Position numbers and translations under genes: made by a program | NCBI GenBank assembly: GCA_036830905.1 | Contig: DAISNS010000065.1 | Span: forward strand, 1 to 11,242 | DNA from: Thermocaproicibacter sp002397355 | GTDB taxonomy: Bacteria; Bacillota; Clostridia; Oscillospirales; Acutalibacteraceae | DNA: 11,242 nt | Direction of reading: 5' to 3' | The notes under the pieces: model-generated | Seen by the model: only the letters and a program-made list of their open reading frames with translations | Told to the model about the DNA's origin: nothing | Database searches by the model: none | Part shown: positions 1 to 6,295 of the stretch, piece after piece | Position numbering within the stretch: position 1 is the first letter of the stretch | Layout: every line of letters starts with the position of its first letter

Positions 1-155
1 GTCCCACCGATGGCAATCAGACGCGTTCCCCAATAAGACGGCAAACATTCCTTGCGTGTCCCTATTTATTATTAAAAAATAACAGTTGCAACGGCGGGCA
101 AAAAGCGGTAAACTGAATACAATAAAAGAAATAGAGCGTGACAGTTGGAATTTGT

Positions 156-184
156 GACCTGTGCCCGACGCCGGGGCAGAGGTC
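156..184 (+). promoter_or_regulatory. Leader hairpin / inverted repeat upstream of the LacI-family gene
   Basis: GACCTGTGCCC (156-166) pairs with GGGCAGAGGTC (174-184): 10 of 11 positions are complementary, with a 7-base loop. No T-run follows, so it is not a standard terminator. It may be an mRNA leader structure or a protein-binding site. Its left arm contains GTGCCCGA (161-168), identical to the left half of the palindrome at 1328-1339. Confidence 0.45.
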
Positions 185-208
185 GGAAGACAGTTGTGAT
201 TTCGAATT

Positions 209-220
209 GTGTCCGGACAC
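209..220 (+). promoter_or_regulatory. Candidate LacI-family operator (proximal copy)
   Basis: GTGTCCGGACAC is a perfect 12-base palindrome centred on a CpG, 16 bases before the start of the LacI-family gene and just upstream of its ribosome binding site. LacI-family operators are typically palindromes with a central CpG that the hinge helix opens. A related palindrome, matching 9 of 12 positions, lies at 1328-1339 before the next gene. Repressor autoregulation is inferred. Confidence 0.5.
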
Positions 221-236
221 GTAGGAGAGGATCATC

Positions 237-1283
237 TTGAGCATCACGATTCGTCAGATTGCAAAAATAGCAAACGTATCGCGTGGAACGGTGGACCGCG
301 CGCTGAATCATCGCCCCGGAATCAAACCGGAAATTGCGGAACAGATCCGGCAGCTTGCTTCCGACCTTGGCTACAAGCCGAATTTAGCGGCAAAGTTGCT
401 GTCGGACCATCAGTATGGCGGGTGCAAGATCGGCATCATTCTTGTGACGGAAAACAATCCTTTCTATGACGACATCCTGCAGGGGGCAAAAGCCTGCCTG
501 GCAGAACAGGCGGATTTTGGAATTGAAAGTGTCATCACTATCCTGGAGGATTACGACGACGGCGCAAAGCAGGTTGCCGCAATGGAAGACATGGCTCAGC
601 GGGGCGTCGGTGGCCTTGTGATGACGCCGATATGCAGTGAAAAAGTCGCAGAGAAAATAAATGAGCTCACCGCAAGAGGCATTGCAACCGTTACCATCAA
701 CTCAGACCTGCCGGAAACGAAACGCATTTCCTACGTTGGCTGCTGCCACGAAAAGAGTGGCGAGGTTCTAGCGGGTATTCTGAATTTCCTTTCCGGCGGG
801 CGCCCTCTTCAGGTCGGTGCCATCGCAGGCCCCGAGCATAACATCGCTGTCATGCAGCGCAAAGACGGTTTTCTGAAAATGGTATCTCGCGATTACCCGA
901 ACATTCATATTGCCGCTGTATTCCAAAACGAAAGCAACGAAAAAAGTTCCTACCGCATCACGGAAAAGCTTCTGGCAAACTGCCCGGTTCTCGACGTGCT
1001 GTGCGTTCTCGGCGCCGGCGTCATCGGCAGCATACAGGCGGTGCGTGACTCCGGACGCGCCGGAACACTGAAAGTCATCACCTATGACCTTATCCAGGCA
1101 GTGCAGCAAGGGATGTTGGACGGCGTTGTCGACGCGACGATCACGCAGGAACCTTTCCAGCAAGGTTTCCGCGGCGTAAAGACCATTATCAGTTATTTGG
1201 CGTACAAACAGCCACCGAAAAGAGAGTACGACTACACACGGCTTGCTATTCTTACGAAGCAGTGCTTGAATCAAGACGAATAA
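237..1283 (+). CDS. LacI-family transcriptional regulator
   Basis: This 348-residue cytoplasmic DNA-binding regulator probably senses a sugar or sugar phosphate and controls the isomerase genes that follow. Residues 4-24 form the helix-turn-helix (IRQIAKIANVSRGTVDRAL). Residues 48-56 (KPNLAAKLLS region) are the hinge helix that reads a central CpG. From about residue 63 (CKIGIILV, then NPFYDDILQGAK) a periplasmic-binding-protein-like effector domain of the ribose/sugar-binding type runs to near the C-terminus. Length is normal for the family (about 330-350). The start is a TTG at 237, chosen because AGGAGAGG lies 7 bases upstream at 222-229 and the HTH begins immediately after it. The next gene on the same strand starts 112 bases downstream. 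The effector cannot be read from sequence. The family assignment is very secure; the regulon is inferred from neighbours and the palindromes. Confidence 0.93.
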   Translation: MSITIRQIAKIANVSRGTVDRALNHRPGIKPEIAEQIRQLASDLGYKPNLAAKLLSDHQYGGCKIGIILVTENNPFYDDILQGAKACLAEQADFGIESVITILEDYDDGAKQVAAMEDMAQRGVGGLVMTPICSEKVAEKINELTARGIATVTINSDLPETKRISYVGCCHEKSGEVLAGILNFLSGGRPLQVGAIAGPEHNIAVMQRKDGFLKMVSRDYPNIHIAAVFQNESNEKSSYRITEKLLANCPVLDVLCVLGAGVIGSIQAVRDSGRAGTLKVITYDLIQAVQQGMLDGVVDATITQEPFQQGFRGVKTIISYLAYKQPPKREYDYTRLAILTKQCLNQDE

Positions 1284-1290
1284 CACAGGA

Positions 1291-1318
1291 AAAAGGGGAA
1301 AGCAAGCCCTTTTCTTGC
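1291..1318 (+). promoter_or_regulatory. Two mutually exclusive small hairpins after the LacI-family gene
   Basis: AAAAGGG (1291-1297) can pair with CCCTTTT (1307-1313). Alternatively GCAAG (1302-1306) can pair with CTTGC (1314-1318). The second option breaks the first and runs into the left arm of the large hairpin at 1318-1349. The arrangement resembles an attenuator or a weak terminator, but it could be chance in a short AT/GC-biased spacer. Confidence 0.3.
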
Positions 1319-1349
1319 CTCAGAAACGTGCCCGAGCACGTTTCTGAGG
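1318..1349 (+). promoter_or_regulatory. 14-bp perfect inverted repeat: candidate operator and/or read-through terminator
   Basis: CCTCAGAAACGTGC (1318-1331) is perfectly complementary to GCACGTTTCTGAGG (1336-1349) around a 4-base loop, CCGA. Only TTTAT follows, a poor T-run, so full termination is doubtful. The core GTGCCCGAGCAC (1328-1339) is centred on CpG and matches the palindrome at 209-220 at 9 of 12 positions. It is 46 bases before the first isomerase gene, where a LacI-family repressor could block transcription. Operator, attenuator and terminator roles are all possible; I favour operator. Confidence 0.5.
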
Positions 1350-1395
1350 TTTATGAACTTTATCCCGATCCGGCAAAATAAACAAGGAGGAAAAC

Positions 1396-2187
1396 ATGAA
1401 TACGGAAAAGCTGGAATTTTCCCCGGGGTTCGACATCACGCCAACGGACAACCCGCTCGGCTTCCTTTACGGAAAGGGCTCGTTCGGCCCGGAAGTGGAA
1501 AACCGCCGGCTAGACGACATTCGGCGTTCGCTGCGGGACCCGACGTGCACCGGGCCTGACATCGTGTATTCCATTGCGATGGACGTGGGGAACATACATG
1601 ACCGTCCGGCTATGCTACAGCGCGGCCTTCTGTTCGGCGCGGTGACATATGCGAAAGGGCTGCTAGGCTGCGAGCCCGTCCATTCGCAGGGACACATCCA
1701 CGCCGTCTCGCAGTCCTGTGGTATGTCCACCTGCGAAGTCTACGAAATCTGGAGCGGTAAAGCCTGCGTTTATATGCAGGAGACCGCCCGAGACAATCCG
1801 GGCCGCTGCTTTGCGGTGCTCGCCGATCCCGGCGAAGTGGTAATCGTACCGCCGGGCTGGGCGCACAGCACCATTGTGGCGGATACCGGCCGCAATATGA
1901 CGTTCGGCGCATGGTGTGTGCGCGACTTCGGCTTTGAATACGCGGACGTACGCCGCCACAAGGGAATGGCATGGTTCCCCATCACCGACGGAAAAAACCT
2001 GCGTTTTGAGAAGAACCCGTGTTACCAGGCGGATTCCTGTACCGTGAAGCATCCGCGCATTTATAAGGAATTCAGTTTGGAACCGGGCAAACCGCTTTAC
2101 AGTCAGTTTCAGGAGAATCCGGATAAATTTCTTTTTGTCTCCAGACCGCAGACAGCGGCGAACAAATGGATGAATTTTAAACCGTAA
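1396..2187 (+). CDS. Cupin-type glucose-6-phosphate isomerase (archaeal-type GPI), long form
   Basis: This 263-residue protein belongs to the metal-dependent cupin glucose-6-phosphate isomerase family, which interconverts glucose-6-P and fructose-6-P in the cytoplasm. Visible metal-binding residues are H100 and H102 (HSQGHIH), E114 in CEVYEIWSG, and H157 in PPGWAHSTIV, matching the HxH...E...H set of the Pyrococcus-type enzyme. Between H102 and E114 there are 11 residues rather than the usual 6, so the loop carries an insertion. The protein is also longer than the common form (about 190 residues), with extra N- and C-terminal segments. The start has AAGGAGG at 1384-1390, 5 bases upstream. The next gene begins 27 bases after its stop and encodes a second member of the same superfamily. 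The family is clear; the true substrate (glucose-6-P, mannose-6-P or another sugar phosphate) is not proven. Confidence 0.85.
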   Translation: MNTEKLEFSPGFDITPTDNPLGFLYGKGSFGPEVENRRLDDIRRSLRDPTCTGPDIVYSIAMDVGNIHDRPAMLQRGLLFGAVTYAKGLLGCEPVHSQGHIHAVSQSCGMSTCEVYEIWSGKACVYMQETARDNPGRCFAVLADPGEVVIVPPGWAHSTIVADTGRNMTFGAWCVRDFGFEYADVRRHKGMAWFPITDGKNLRFEKNPCYQADSCTVKHPRIYKEFSLEPGKPLYSQFQENPDKFLFVSRPQTAANKWMNFKP

Positions 2188-2214
2188 ACCAACGCAAAAA
2201 GGAGATTGACGACG

Positions 2215-2769
2215 ATGGAGATTCAGAATCCGCAGGCGACGTTCGACTTGACCGGACAGGACCTAAAGGGACAAAACGTTCGATTTTACCAAAAAAGACT
2301 GGAACAGATTCAGAGCGTCTATCAGGACGCGCGCGGAATGCAGTCTTCCACGTTGATGTATACCGTCTATTCCTACGAAGCGGGAAAAGCAAACAAAAAA
2401 GGCGATCTGTACTACGGCCTTACCGTGATGGAGCCTGTCACGGTAAACGGGGAATGCAACATGACGCGCGGCCATTTTCACAGTGATCGCACCTGTGCCG
2501 AATTTTATTTCGGCTTTGCGGGCAATGGGCTGCTTCTGCTGATGGACGAAGATGGGCATATTTGGGCGGAACGCGTTTTCCGGGGATCGCTCCACCACAT
2601 AGACGGCAGCCTTGCACACCGTCTCGTCAACACGGGAGACTCGCAGCTTTGCGTCGGCGCGTGCTGGCCGACTACGGCCGGACACGATTATGCCGCCATT
2701 GAGGCGCGTGAATTTCCCTGCCGCATCTTCCGCAGGGACGGCAAAGTGACCGTGGTGGAAGGGGGATAA
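2215..2769 (+). CDS. Cupin-type glucose-6-phosphate isomerase (archaeal-type GPI), short form
   Basis: This 184-residue cupin is close to the standard length of archaeal-type GPI. Metal ligands are visible with canonical spacing: H87 and H89 (TRGHFHSD), E96 in CAEFYFGFAGNG, and H135 in GSLAHRLVNTGD. It would interconvert glucose-6-P and fructose-6-P in the cytoplasm. I chose the ATG at 2215 because AAAAAGGAG at 2196-2204 is then 10 bases upstream. The in-frame TTG at 2206 would touch the ribosome binding site and is unlikely. It follows a longer paralogue by 27 bases and precedes the PMI fusion gene by only 7 bases, so the three are probably one transcript with translational coupling. It is quite different in sequence from the first cupin, so this is not a recent duplication. 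The preceding long form may have diverged in substrate while this one looks like the orthodox enzyme. Confidence 0.87.
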   Translation: MEIQNPQATFDLTGQDLKGQNVRFYQKRLEQIQSVYQDARGMQSSTLMYTVYSYEAGKANKKGDLYYGLTVMEPVTVNGECNMTRGHFHSDRTCAEFYFGFAGNGLLLLMDEDGHIWAERVFRGSLHHIDGSLAHRLVNTGDSQLCVGACWPTTAGHDYAAIEAREFPCRIFRRDGKVTVVEGG

Positions 2770-2776
2770 AGACAAA

Positions 2777-4519
2777 ATGGCCTACCTGAATGAGCCGAGC
2801 GAATACAACCGTTTCCCGGAGACACGAATCTCCGGTTTTGATTCCGAAGCAACCAGTGGGTGGCAGCAGGTGCTGAAAGCTCTTGCAAAGGCGTCGAACG
2901 GCAAGCGCGTGCTTACGGTGGACTGCTACCCCGGTGTGAACGATGCGGAAGTGCTGCCTGCGCTGCAGAATTGTTGGAAACCTGAGCTGACTGTAAATCT
3001 GGAGGATATTTTTTACGACAGCGACGAATTGATGCGGCGGATGCAGCCGAATCTCACGGACGACCGCGTGCGCGGCATTATGTATTTTGGCACGGTGACG
3101 GATTTTCTAGACCCGGCAAAACTCGCCGCCGCGCAAAGGGCCGTCGCACGATGCGGCGGGCGCGTGTTGGTGTACGGTTTTGGCGCGGCTCTCGTCGCGC
3201 GCGGCGACGTTCTGGTGTACGCCGATCTTACACGCTGGGAGATACAGCTCCGCTACCGCAAAGGAATGCCGAACTACAAAGCGCACAATGAAAAGGAGGA
3301 TTTCCTGCGCAAATACAAGCGCGGCTTTTTCATCGAGTGGAGAATAGCGGATCGCCACAAGGAAACGCTGTACGACGCGATGGATTTTTACCTTGACACC
3401 AATACTGCCGGAGAGCCGCACATGATCAGCGGGCGAGCGCTGCGCGCCGGTCTGCGCCAGATGACGAAAACGCCGTTCAGCCTGGTGCCGTACTTCGATC
3501 CCGGCGTGTGGGGTGGCCAGTGGATGAAAGAGGTTTGCCGGCTGGCCCCCTCTGCACCGAATTACGCCTGGTGCTTCAACGGCGTGCCGGAAGAAAACAG
3601 CTTGTTCCTGCGCTACGGCGGCGTGCGGGTTGAGTGTCCTGCCATGAACCTGACGCGGTATCTGCCGCGCCGGTTCCTCGGTGAGAAGAACTATGCCCGT
3701 TTCGGTGCGGAATGTCCCATACGGTTTGATTTTCTCGACACGATGGGAGGCCAGAACCTGAGCCTTCAGGTCCACCCGGATACGGAGTACATCCACAAAA
3801 AGTTCGGAATGGCCTATACGCAGGATGAAAGCTACTACATCCTTGATGCGGAACCAGACGGCGGCGTCTACCTCGGCGTAAAAGAGGGCATCAACCCGGC
3901 GCAGATGATTGCTGATCTGGAAGCCGCACGGAGTGGAAAAGCCAAATTCGATGCGGACAGGTACGTCAACCGCTTTCCGGCGAAAAAGCACGACCATTTC
4001 CTGATCCCGGCAGGAACGGTGCACTGTTCTTCACACGGGTGCATGGTGCTGGAAGTGAGCGCCACCCCGTACATTTTCACTTTCAAGCTCTGGGACTGGG
4101 ATCGCCTGGGCCTCGACGGCTTGCCGCGGCCCATCCACATTGAGGACGGAAAACACGTCATCCGCTTTGACCGCACGACGGAATGGGTAAAAAAGAATCT
4201 GATCGACCGCTTTGAGACCGTGAAAGAAGACGAAAATTACACGGAAGTCAAAACCGGCCTGCATGAATTGGAATTTATCGAGACGCGCGTTTTCACCGGC
4301 AGTGGAAAGATCCCGATTTCATCCGACGGCGAATTCGCTATGCTTAATCTGGTAGACGGCCGAAGTGCAGTGGTGGAAAGCCCAAACGGAACGTTTGCGC
4401 CGTTCGAAGTCCATTATGCGGAGACGTTCCTTGTCCCCGCCGCGGCAGGAGACTACACCATTCGTTCCGCGGAACAAGGAAAAACCGTCAAGGTGCTGAA
4501 AGCCAATGTCCGTTTTTGA
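2777..4519 (+). CDS. Class I mannose-6-phosphate isomerase with N-terminal degenerate kinase-like domain
   Basis: This 580-residue protein is far longer than ordinary class I mannose-6-phosphate isomerase (about 310-390). Residues from about 300 to the end form the isomerase, which interconverts mannose-6-P and fructose-6-P with bound zinc. Expected metal ligands are Q331 and H333 (NLSLQVHPDTEY), E351 (DESYYIL) and H416 (IPAGTVHCSSHG). The catalytic arginine region is LWDWDRLGLDG (R443), followed by PRPIHIEDG; residues after about 500 are the usual C-terminal cupin. The N-terminal 230 residues resemble the uridine-kinase type NTPase fold by pattern: a beta strand and loop at 44-60 (RVLTVDCYPGVNDAEV) where Walker A would be, then DIFYDSDELM, then VLVYGFGAALVARGDVLVYAD followed by an Arg-containing helix. 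It lacks GxxxxGK[ST], so ATP binding of the classical kind is unlikely. The start at 2777 follows a GGGGG-containing site that overlaps the previous gene's end. The PMI call is firm; the N-terminal fold is inference. Confidence 0.88.
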   Translation: MAYLNEPSEYNRFPETRISGFDSEATSGWQQVLKALAKASNGKRVLTVDCYPGVNDAEVLPALQNCWKPELTVNLEDIFYDSDELMRRMQPNLTDDRVRGIMYFGTVTDFLDPAKLAAAQRAVARCGGRVLVYGFGAALVARGDVLVYADLTRWEIQLRYRKGMPNYKAHNEKEDFLRKYKRGFFIEWRIADRHKETLYDAMDFYLDTNTAGEPHMISGRALRAGLRQMTKTPFSLVPYFDPGVWGGQWMKEVCRLAPSAPNYAWCFNGVPEENSLFLRYGGVRVECPAMNLTRYLPRRFLGEKNYARFGAECPIRFDFLDTMGGQNLSLQVHPDTEYIHKKFGMAYTQDESYYILDAEPDGGVYLGVKEGINPAQMIADLEAARSGKAKFDADRYVNRFPAKKHDHFLIPAGTVHCSSHGCMVLEVSATPYIFTFKLWDWDRLGLDGLPRPIHIEDGKHVIRFDRTTEWVKKNLIDRFETVKEDENYTEVKTGLHELEFIETRVFTGSGKIPISSDGEFAMLNLVDGRSAVVESPNGTFAPFEVHYAETFLVPAAAGDYTIRSAEQGKTVKVLKANVRF

Positions 4520-4530
4520 TTTTCGAGTCC

Positions 4531-4590
4531 TATATTTCCCGCATCCCCCCGCAGTGCAATACCTCCCCCTGCGGAGGCACGAGAAATATA
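4531..4590 (+). terminator. Nested inverted repeat after the PMI gene, possible terminator
   Basis: The outer arms TATATTTC (4531-4538) and GAAATATA (4583-4590) are perfectly complementary. Inside, CCGCAG (4549-4554) pairs with CTGCGG (4569-4574), or alternatively CCTCC (4562-4566) with GGAGG (4573-4577). A U-rich TTTATT follows. It starts 12 bases after the stop codon, the right place for an operon terminator, but the structure is not a compact textbook hairpin. Confidence 0.4.
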
Positions 4591-4768
4591 TTTATTAAAG
4601 CATTTCCGGTTGAATCGCGGAGTCAGTTTGAAGTGGAATCGCTGTAGAATGTATCGGGCAAAATAAGCATGGAAGTGGCAGGTTATAGAAAGAACAAGTG
4701 GAGTGATATAAAAAAGCGTTCACCCGGGAAGTGATAAAATAAAATTTATGGTATTCTTCTTTCTTTGA

Positions 4769-4835
4769 GCCATTGGGTATCTCCGCTTGGAATGTCTATA
4801 CGCCGTTCGTTTTTTCGGAGGCCCAATGGCTTTTT
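4769..4835 (+). terminator. Long-stem hairpin with T-run, rightward
   Basis: GCCATTGGG (4769-4777) pairs perfectly with CCCAATGGC (4822-4830), and CTCCG (4781-4785) continues the stem with CGGAG (4816-4820) across a small bulge. The 30-base loop is large. TTTTT at 4831-4835 immediately follows, so it is oriented to stop rightward transcripts before they enter the oppositely directed ROK repressor gene. No T-run exists on the other strand. It sits 250 bases after the last rightward gene, so it may instead end an unseen short transcript. Confidence 0.5.
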
Positions 4836-4868
4836 ATACTCTTACGGAATTGCGGACTTTATGATGCC

Positions 4869-4895
4869 CTGTCTGGCAGCAAACAAGCCAGACGG
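4869..4895 (-). terminator. Hairpin just after the ROK repressor stop codon
   Basis: GTCTGGC (4871-4877) and GCCAGAC (4887-4893) are perfectly complementary with a 9-base loop; a wobble and a further pair extend the stem. It begins 3 bases after the stop of the leftward ROK gene, a position typical for a terminator or 3'-end stabiliser. No T-run follows on the - strand, so intrinsic termination would be weak. Confidence 0.35.
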
Positions 4896-4898
4896 TGC

Positions 4899-6155
4899 TT
4901 ACAGATGGAAATCGGGAAAGAAAAGCTGCAGCAGCTTCTCGTCGCCCTCGCCGCGGCAGATGCTGCGGTTGAAGATGCGGTTCGTTACGGCGGCGATGGA
5001 GCCCACGAGCGGACCGTTTCCGTCGAATGCCGAGTGTCGTACCTCGATGCTTCGATAGTCGGCGAACATCACCATGCGGTTAATGCGGCTGGAGATCGCT
5101 TTTTCGATGAAGGAACTGCTTGTTCCGCCGTCGTAACCGACGATCACATGGTTGACGTCAAGCACGTTCAGCAGATTCGTCAGCGCATAGGAGACATATT
5201 CGCAGAAGCGGTCGAGCACCACCATGGCGAGGGCGTCGCTGCGGTCGGCGCAGGAGACGTAATCGTTCCATGTGTGCACGGCGTTTTTCGGCAGCAGAGA
5301 ATCGGGGTAGAGGCGCGCGAGCGCCGCAGCCTGCTCGTTCATGCGTTTCAGATTGGCATAAAGCTCGACGCACCCGGTGTTTCCGCAGGAGCATTTTGGC
5401 CCTGCGAAGTTGATGCTTGTGTGGCCGAACTCGAGGCTCTGGCCAATGTCGCCCTCGTAGAGCATATCATTGAGGACGGCACCGGCGCCGATACCGTTCA
5501 TGAAGTGGAGATACACGAAATTGGAAAGATTCTTGCCGCGGCCGTAGAGCTTTTCCGCCAGTGCGCCCGCGTTCGCGTCGTTGATGATATAGGTGGGGAG
5601 GCCCGTTGACTTTTTCAGAAATTTTGTTACCTCGACGTTCGAAAGGCCGTAGAAGTTCGGCGTTTTTACCAGACTTCCGTGGGAGACGTCCACCGGGCCG
5701 AGAGCGGCGACGGAAATGGCAGCCACGGTGCGTTTGCTGCGGTCCTTCAGCTTGCGGTAGGCGTCTAGCAGCATCCGGATGAGTTCGTCGGAATCGCGGA
5801 ACGCCTCGTAACGGATCGCCGCGCTGTCGAGGATCCTGCCGCGAAGATCGCCGAGAACAACCTGCAGCAGTCCGCGTTTGATGAGCATGCCGCAAATGCA
5901 CGGTGAACTTTCCGCAAGGTCCAGCAAGATAGGCCTCCGGCCGACTGTAGCATTGCCTGAGCGTGAAACGGTTTCCGTGATGATACCTTTTTCGATAAGT
6001 TCGGATACGATGTTGCTCAGTGTCATTTTGGTAAGGCCGGAGCAATCCGCAAGCTGGGAACGTGACATGAGCGGGTTGGTGCAGATTAGCCTGAGAACAA
6101 GCGCCTGATTATGATTTTTGACATGTACGAGATTGGAACCAAGCGGCTTGGCCAT
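4899..6155 (-). CDS. ROK-family transcriptional repressor (NagC/XylR type)
   Basis: This 418-residue cytoplasmic sugar-responsive repressor has an N-terminal winged helix-turn-helix at about residues 15-65 (MSRSQLADCSGLTKMTLSNIV, then the wing ending at VGRRP). A ROK domain follows from about residue 85. The ROK zinc site is intact: H245 in LEFGHTS and C255, C257, C262 in CSCGNTGCVE. INDANAG (D193) keeps the sugar-pocket aspartate. The phosphate-binding DxGGTK loop of ROK kinases is missing at the corresponding place (CGMLIKRGLLQVVLGDLRG), as expected for a regulator rather than a kinase. The start at 6155 has AAAGGTGG 7 bases upstream on the - strand, and that site overlaps a strong palindrome. 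It lies 140 bases downstream of the ROK-SIS gene on the same strand, so it may be co-transcribed or have its own promoter. It likely controls the GH2 and kinase genes; the effector is unknown. Confidence 0.92.
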   Translation of the reverse strand: MAKPLGSNLVHVKNHNQALVLRLICTNPLMSRSQLADCSGLTKMTLSNIVSELIEKGIITETVSRSGNATVGRRPILLDLAESSPCICGMLIKRGLLQVVLGDLRGRILDSAAIRYEAFRDSDELIRMLLDAYRKLKDRSKRTVAAISVAALGPVDVSHGSLVKTPNFYGLSNVEVTKFLKKSTGLPTYIINDANAGALAEKLYGRGKNLSNFVYLHFMNGIGAGAVLNDMLYEGDIGQSLEFGHTSINFAGPKCSCGNTGCVELYANLKRMNEQAAALARLYPDSLLPKNAVHTWNDYVSCADRSDALAMVVLDRFCEYVSYALTNLLNVLDVNHVIVGYDGGTSSSFIEKAISSRINRMVMFADYRSIEVRHSAFDGNGPLVGSIAAVTNRIFNRSICRGEGDEKLLQLFFPDFHL

Positions 6156-6166
6156 AGTGAACCACC

Positions 6167-6193
6167 TTTGGTAAACATAATTTATTTACTAAA
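6167..6193 (-). promoter_or_regulatory. Candidate ROK repressor operator over its own ribosome binding site
   Basis: TTTGGTAAA (6167-6175) and TTTACTAAA (6185-6193) are inverted copies matching at 8 of 9 positions, separated by 9 bases. ROK repressors such as XylR bind AT-rich palindromes of this size. The site begins 12 bases upstream of the ROK start codon and covers its ribosome binding site, so binding would repress the gene. Autoregulation is inferred. Confidence 0.55.
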
Positions 6194-6246
6194 TTCCATT
6201 CCCCCGCCTCGGATTCAAGCGATGCGATAGCCTATAACAACGACGA

Positions 6247-6277
6247 GGACTGCGATCATTCTTTTTCGGGGCAGTCC
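6247..6277 (-). other. Inverted repeat downstream of the ROK-SIS gene
   Basis: GGACTGC (6247-6253) and GCAGTCC (6271-6277) are perfectly complementary with a 17-base loop, starting 19 bases after the ROK-SIS stop. What follows on the - strand is only mildly T-rich, so it is at best a weak terminator or a processing hairpin between the two cistrons. Confidence 0.3.
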
Positions 6278-6295
6278 CTTTGAACGGTTCTCCGG

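Larger units (their letters stand above)
1..236. other. Left-edge non-coding region and leader of the LacI-family gene
   Basis: I see no convincing gene here. Short open stretches touch the left edge on both strands, but none has recognisable protein content. The region is AT-rich around 60-135 and contains a TACAAT hexamer at 118-123 that could be a -10 element; I see no good -35. The heptamer ACAGTTG occurs three times (82-88, 141-147, 190-196), and the last two copies extend to GACAGTTG and flank a hairpin at 156-184. A perfect palindrome at 209-220 precedes the ribosome binding site. Together this looks like a regulated promoter and 5' leader. Confidence 0.5.
4520..4898. other. Non-coding gap between converging genes
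   Basis: This 379-base gap separates the ends of the PMI fusion gene and the ROK repressor gene. It holds inverted repeats at 4531-4590, 4769-4830 and 4869-4895, listed separately. Between them is an AT-rich stretch with a TATAAA-like element at 4707-4712, two copies of GAATCGC (4612-4618, 4636-4642) and four copies of AAGTG followed by G or A (4631, 4673, 4696, 4729). An open frame on the + strand beginning near 4765 runs antisense into the repressor gene and has no protein-like content. I see no gene here; a small RNA ending at the hairpin near 4830 is possible but unsupported. Confidence 0.5.

Noticed and set aside
1..80. Short open stretches touching the left edge on both strands
   Set aside because: Too short and without recognisable residues to call the end or start of a neighbouring gene.
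2206..2214. TTG start for the short cupin
   Set aside because: It is 1 base from the ribosome binding site; the ATG at 2215 has proper spacing.
3107..4024. Long - strand open frame of 305 codons inside the PMI fusion gene
   Set aside because: It lies entirely antisense to recognisable PMI motifs and has no domain content.
4769..4830. Inverted repeat as ends of an insertion element
   Set aside because: The arms are only about 50 bases apart with no transposase or target duplication between or around them; a hairpin fits better.
4773..5609. Long + strand open frame of 278 codons antisense to the ROK repressor
   Set aside because: The - strand frame has unmistakable ROK domains and motifs; the + strand frame has no family features and is a shadow caused by codon bias.
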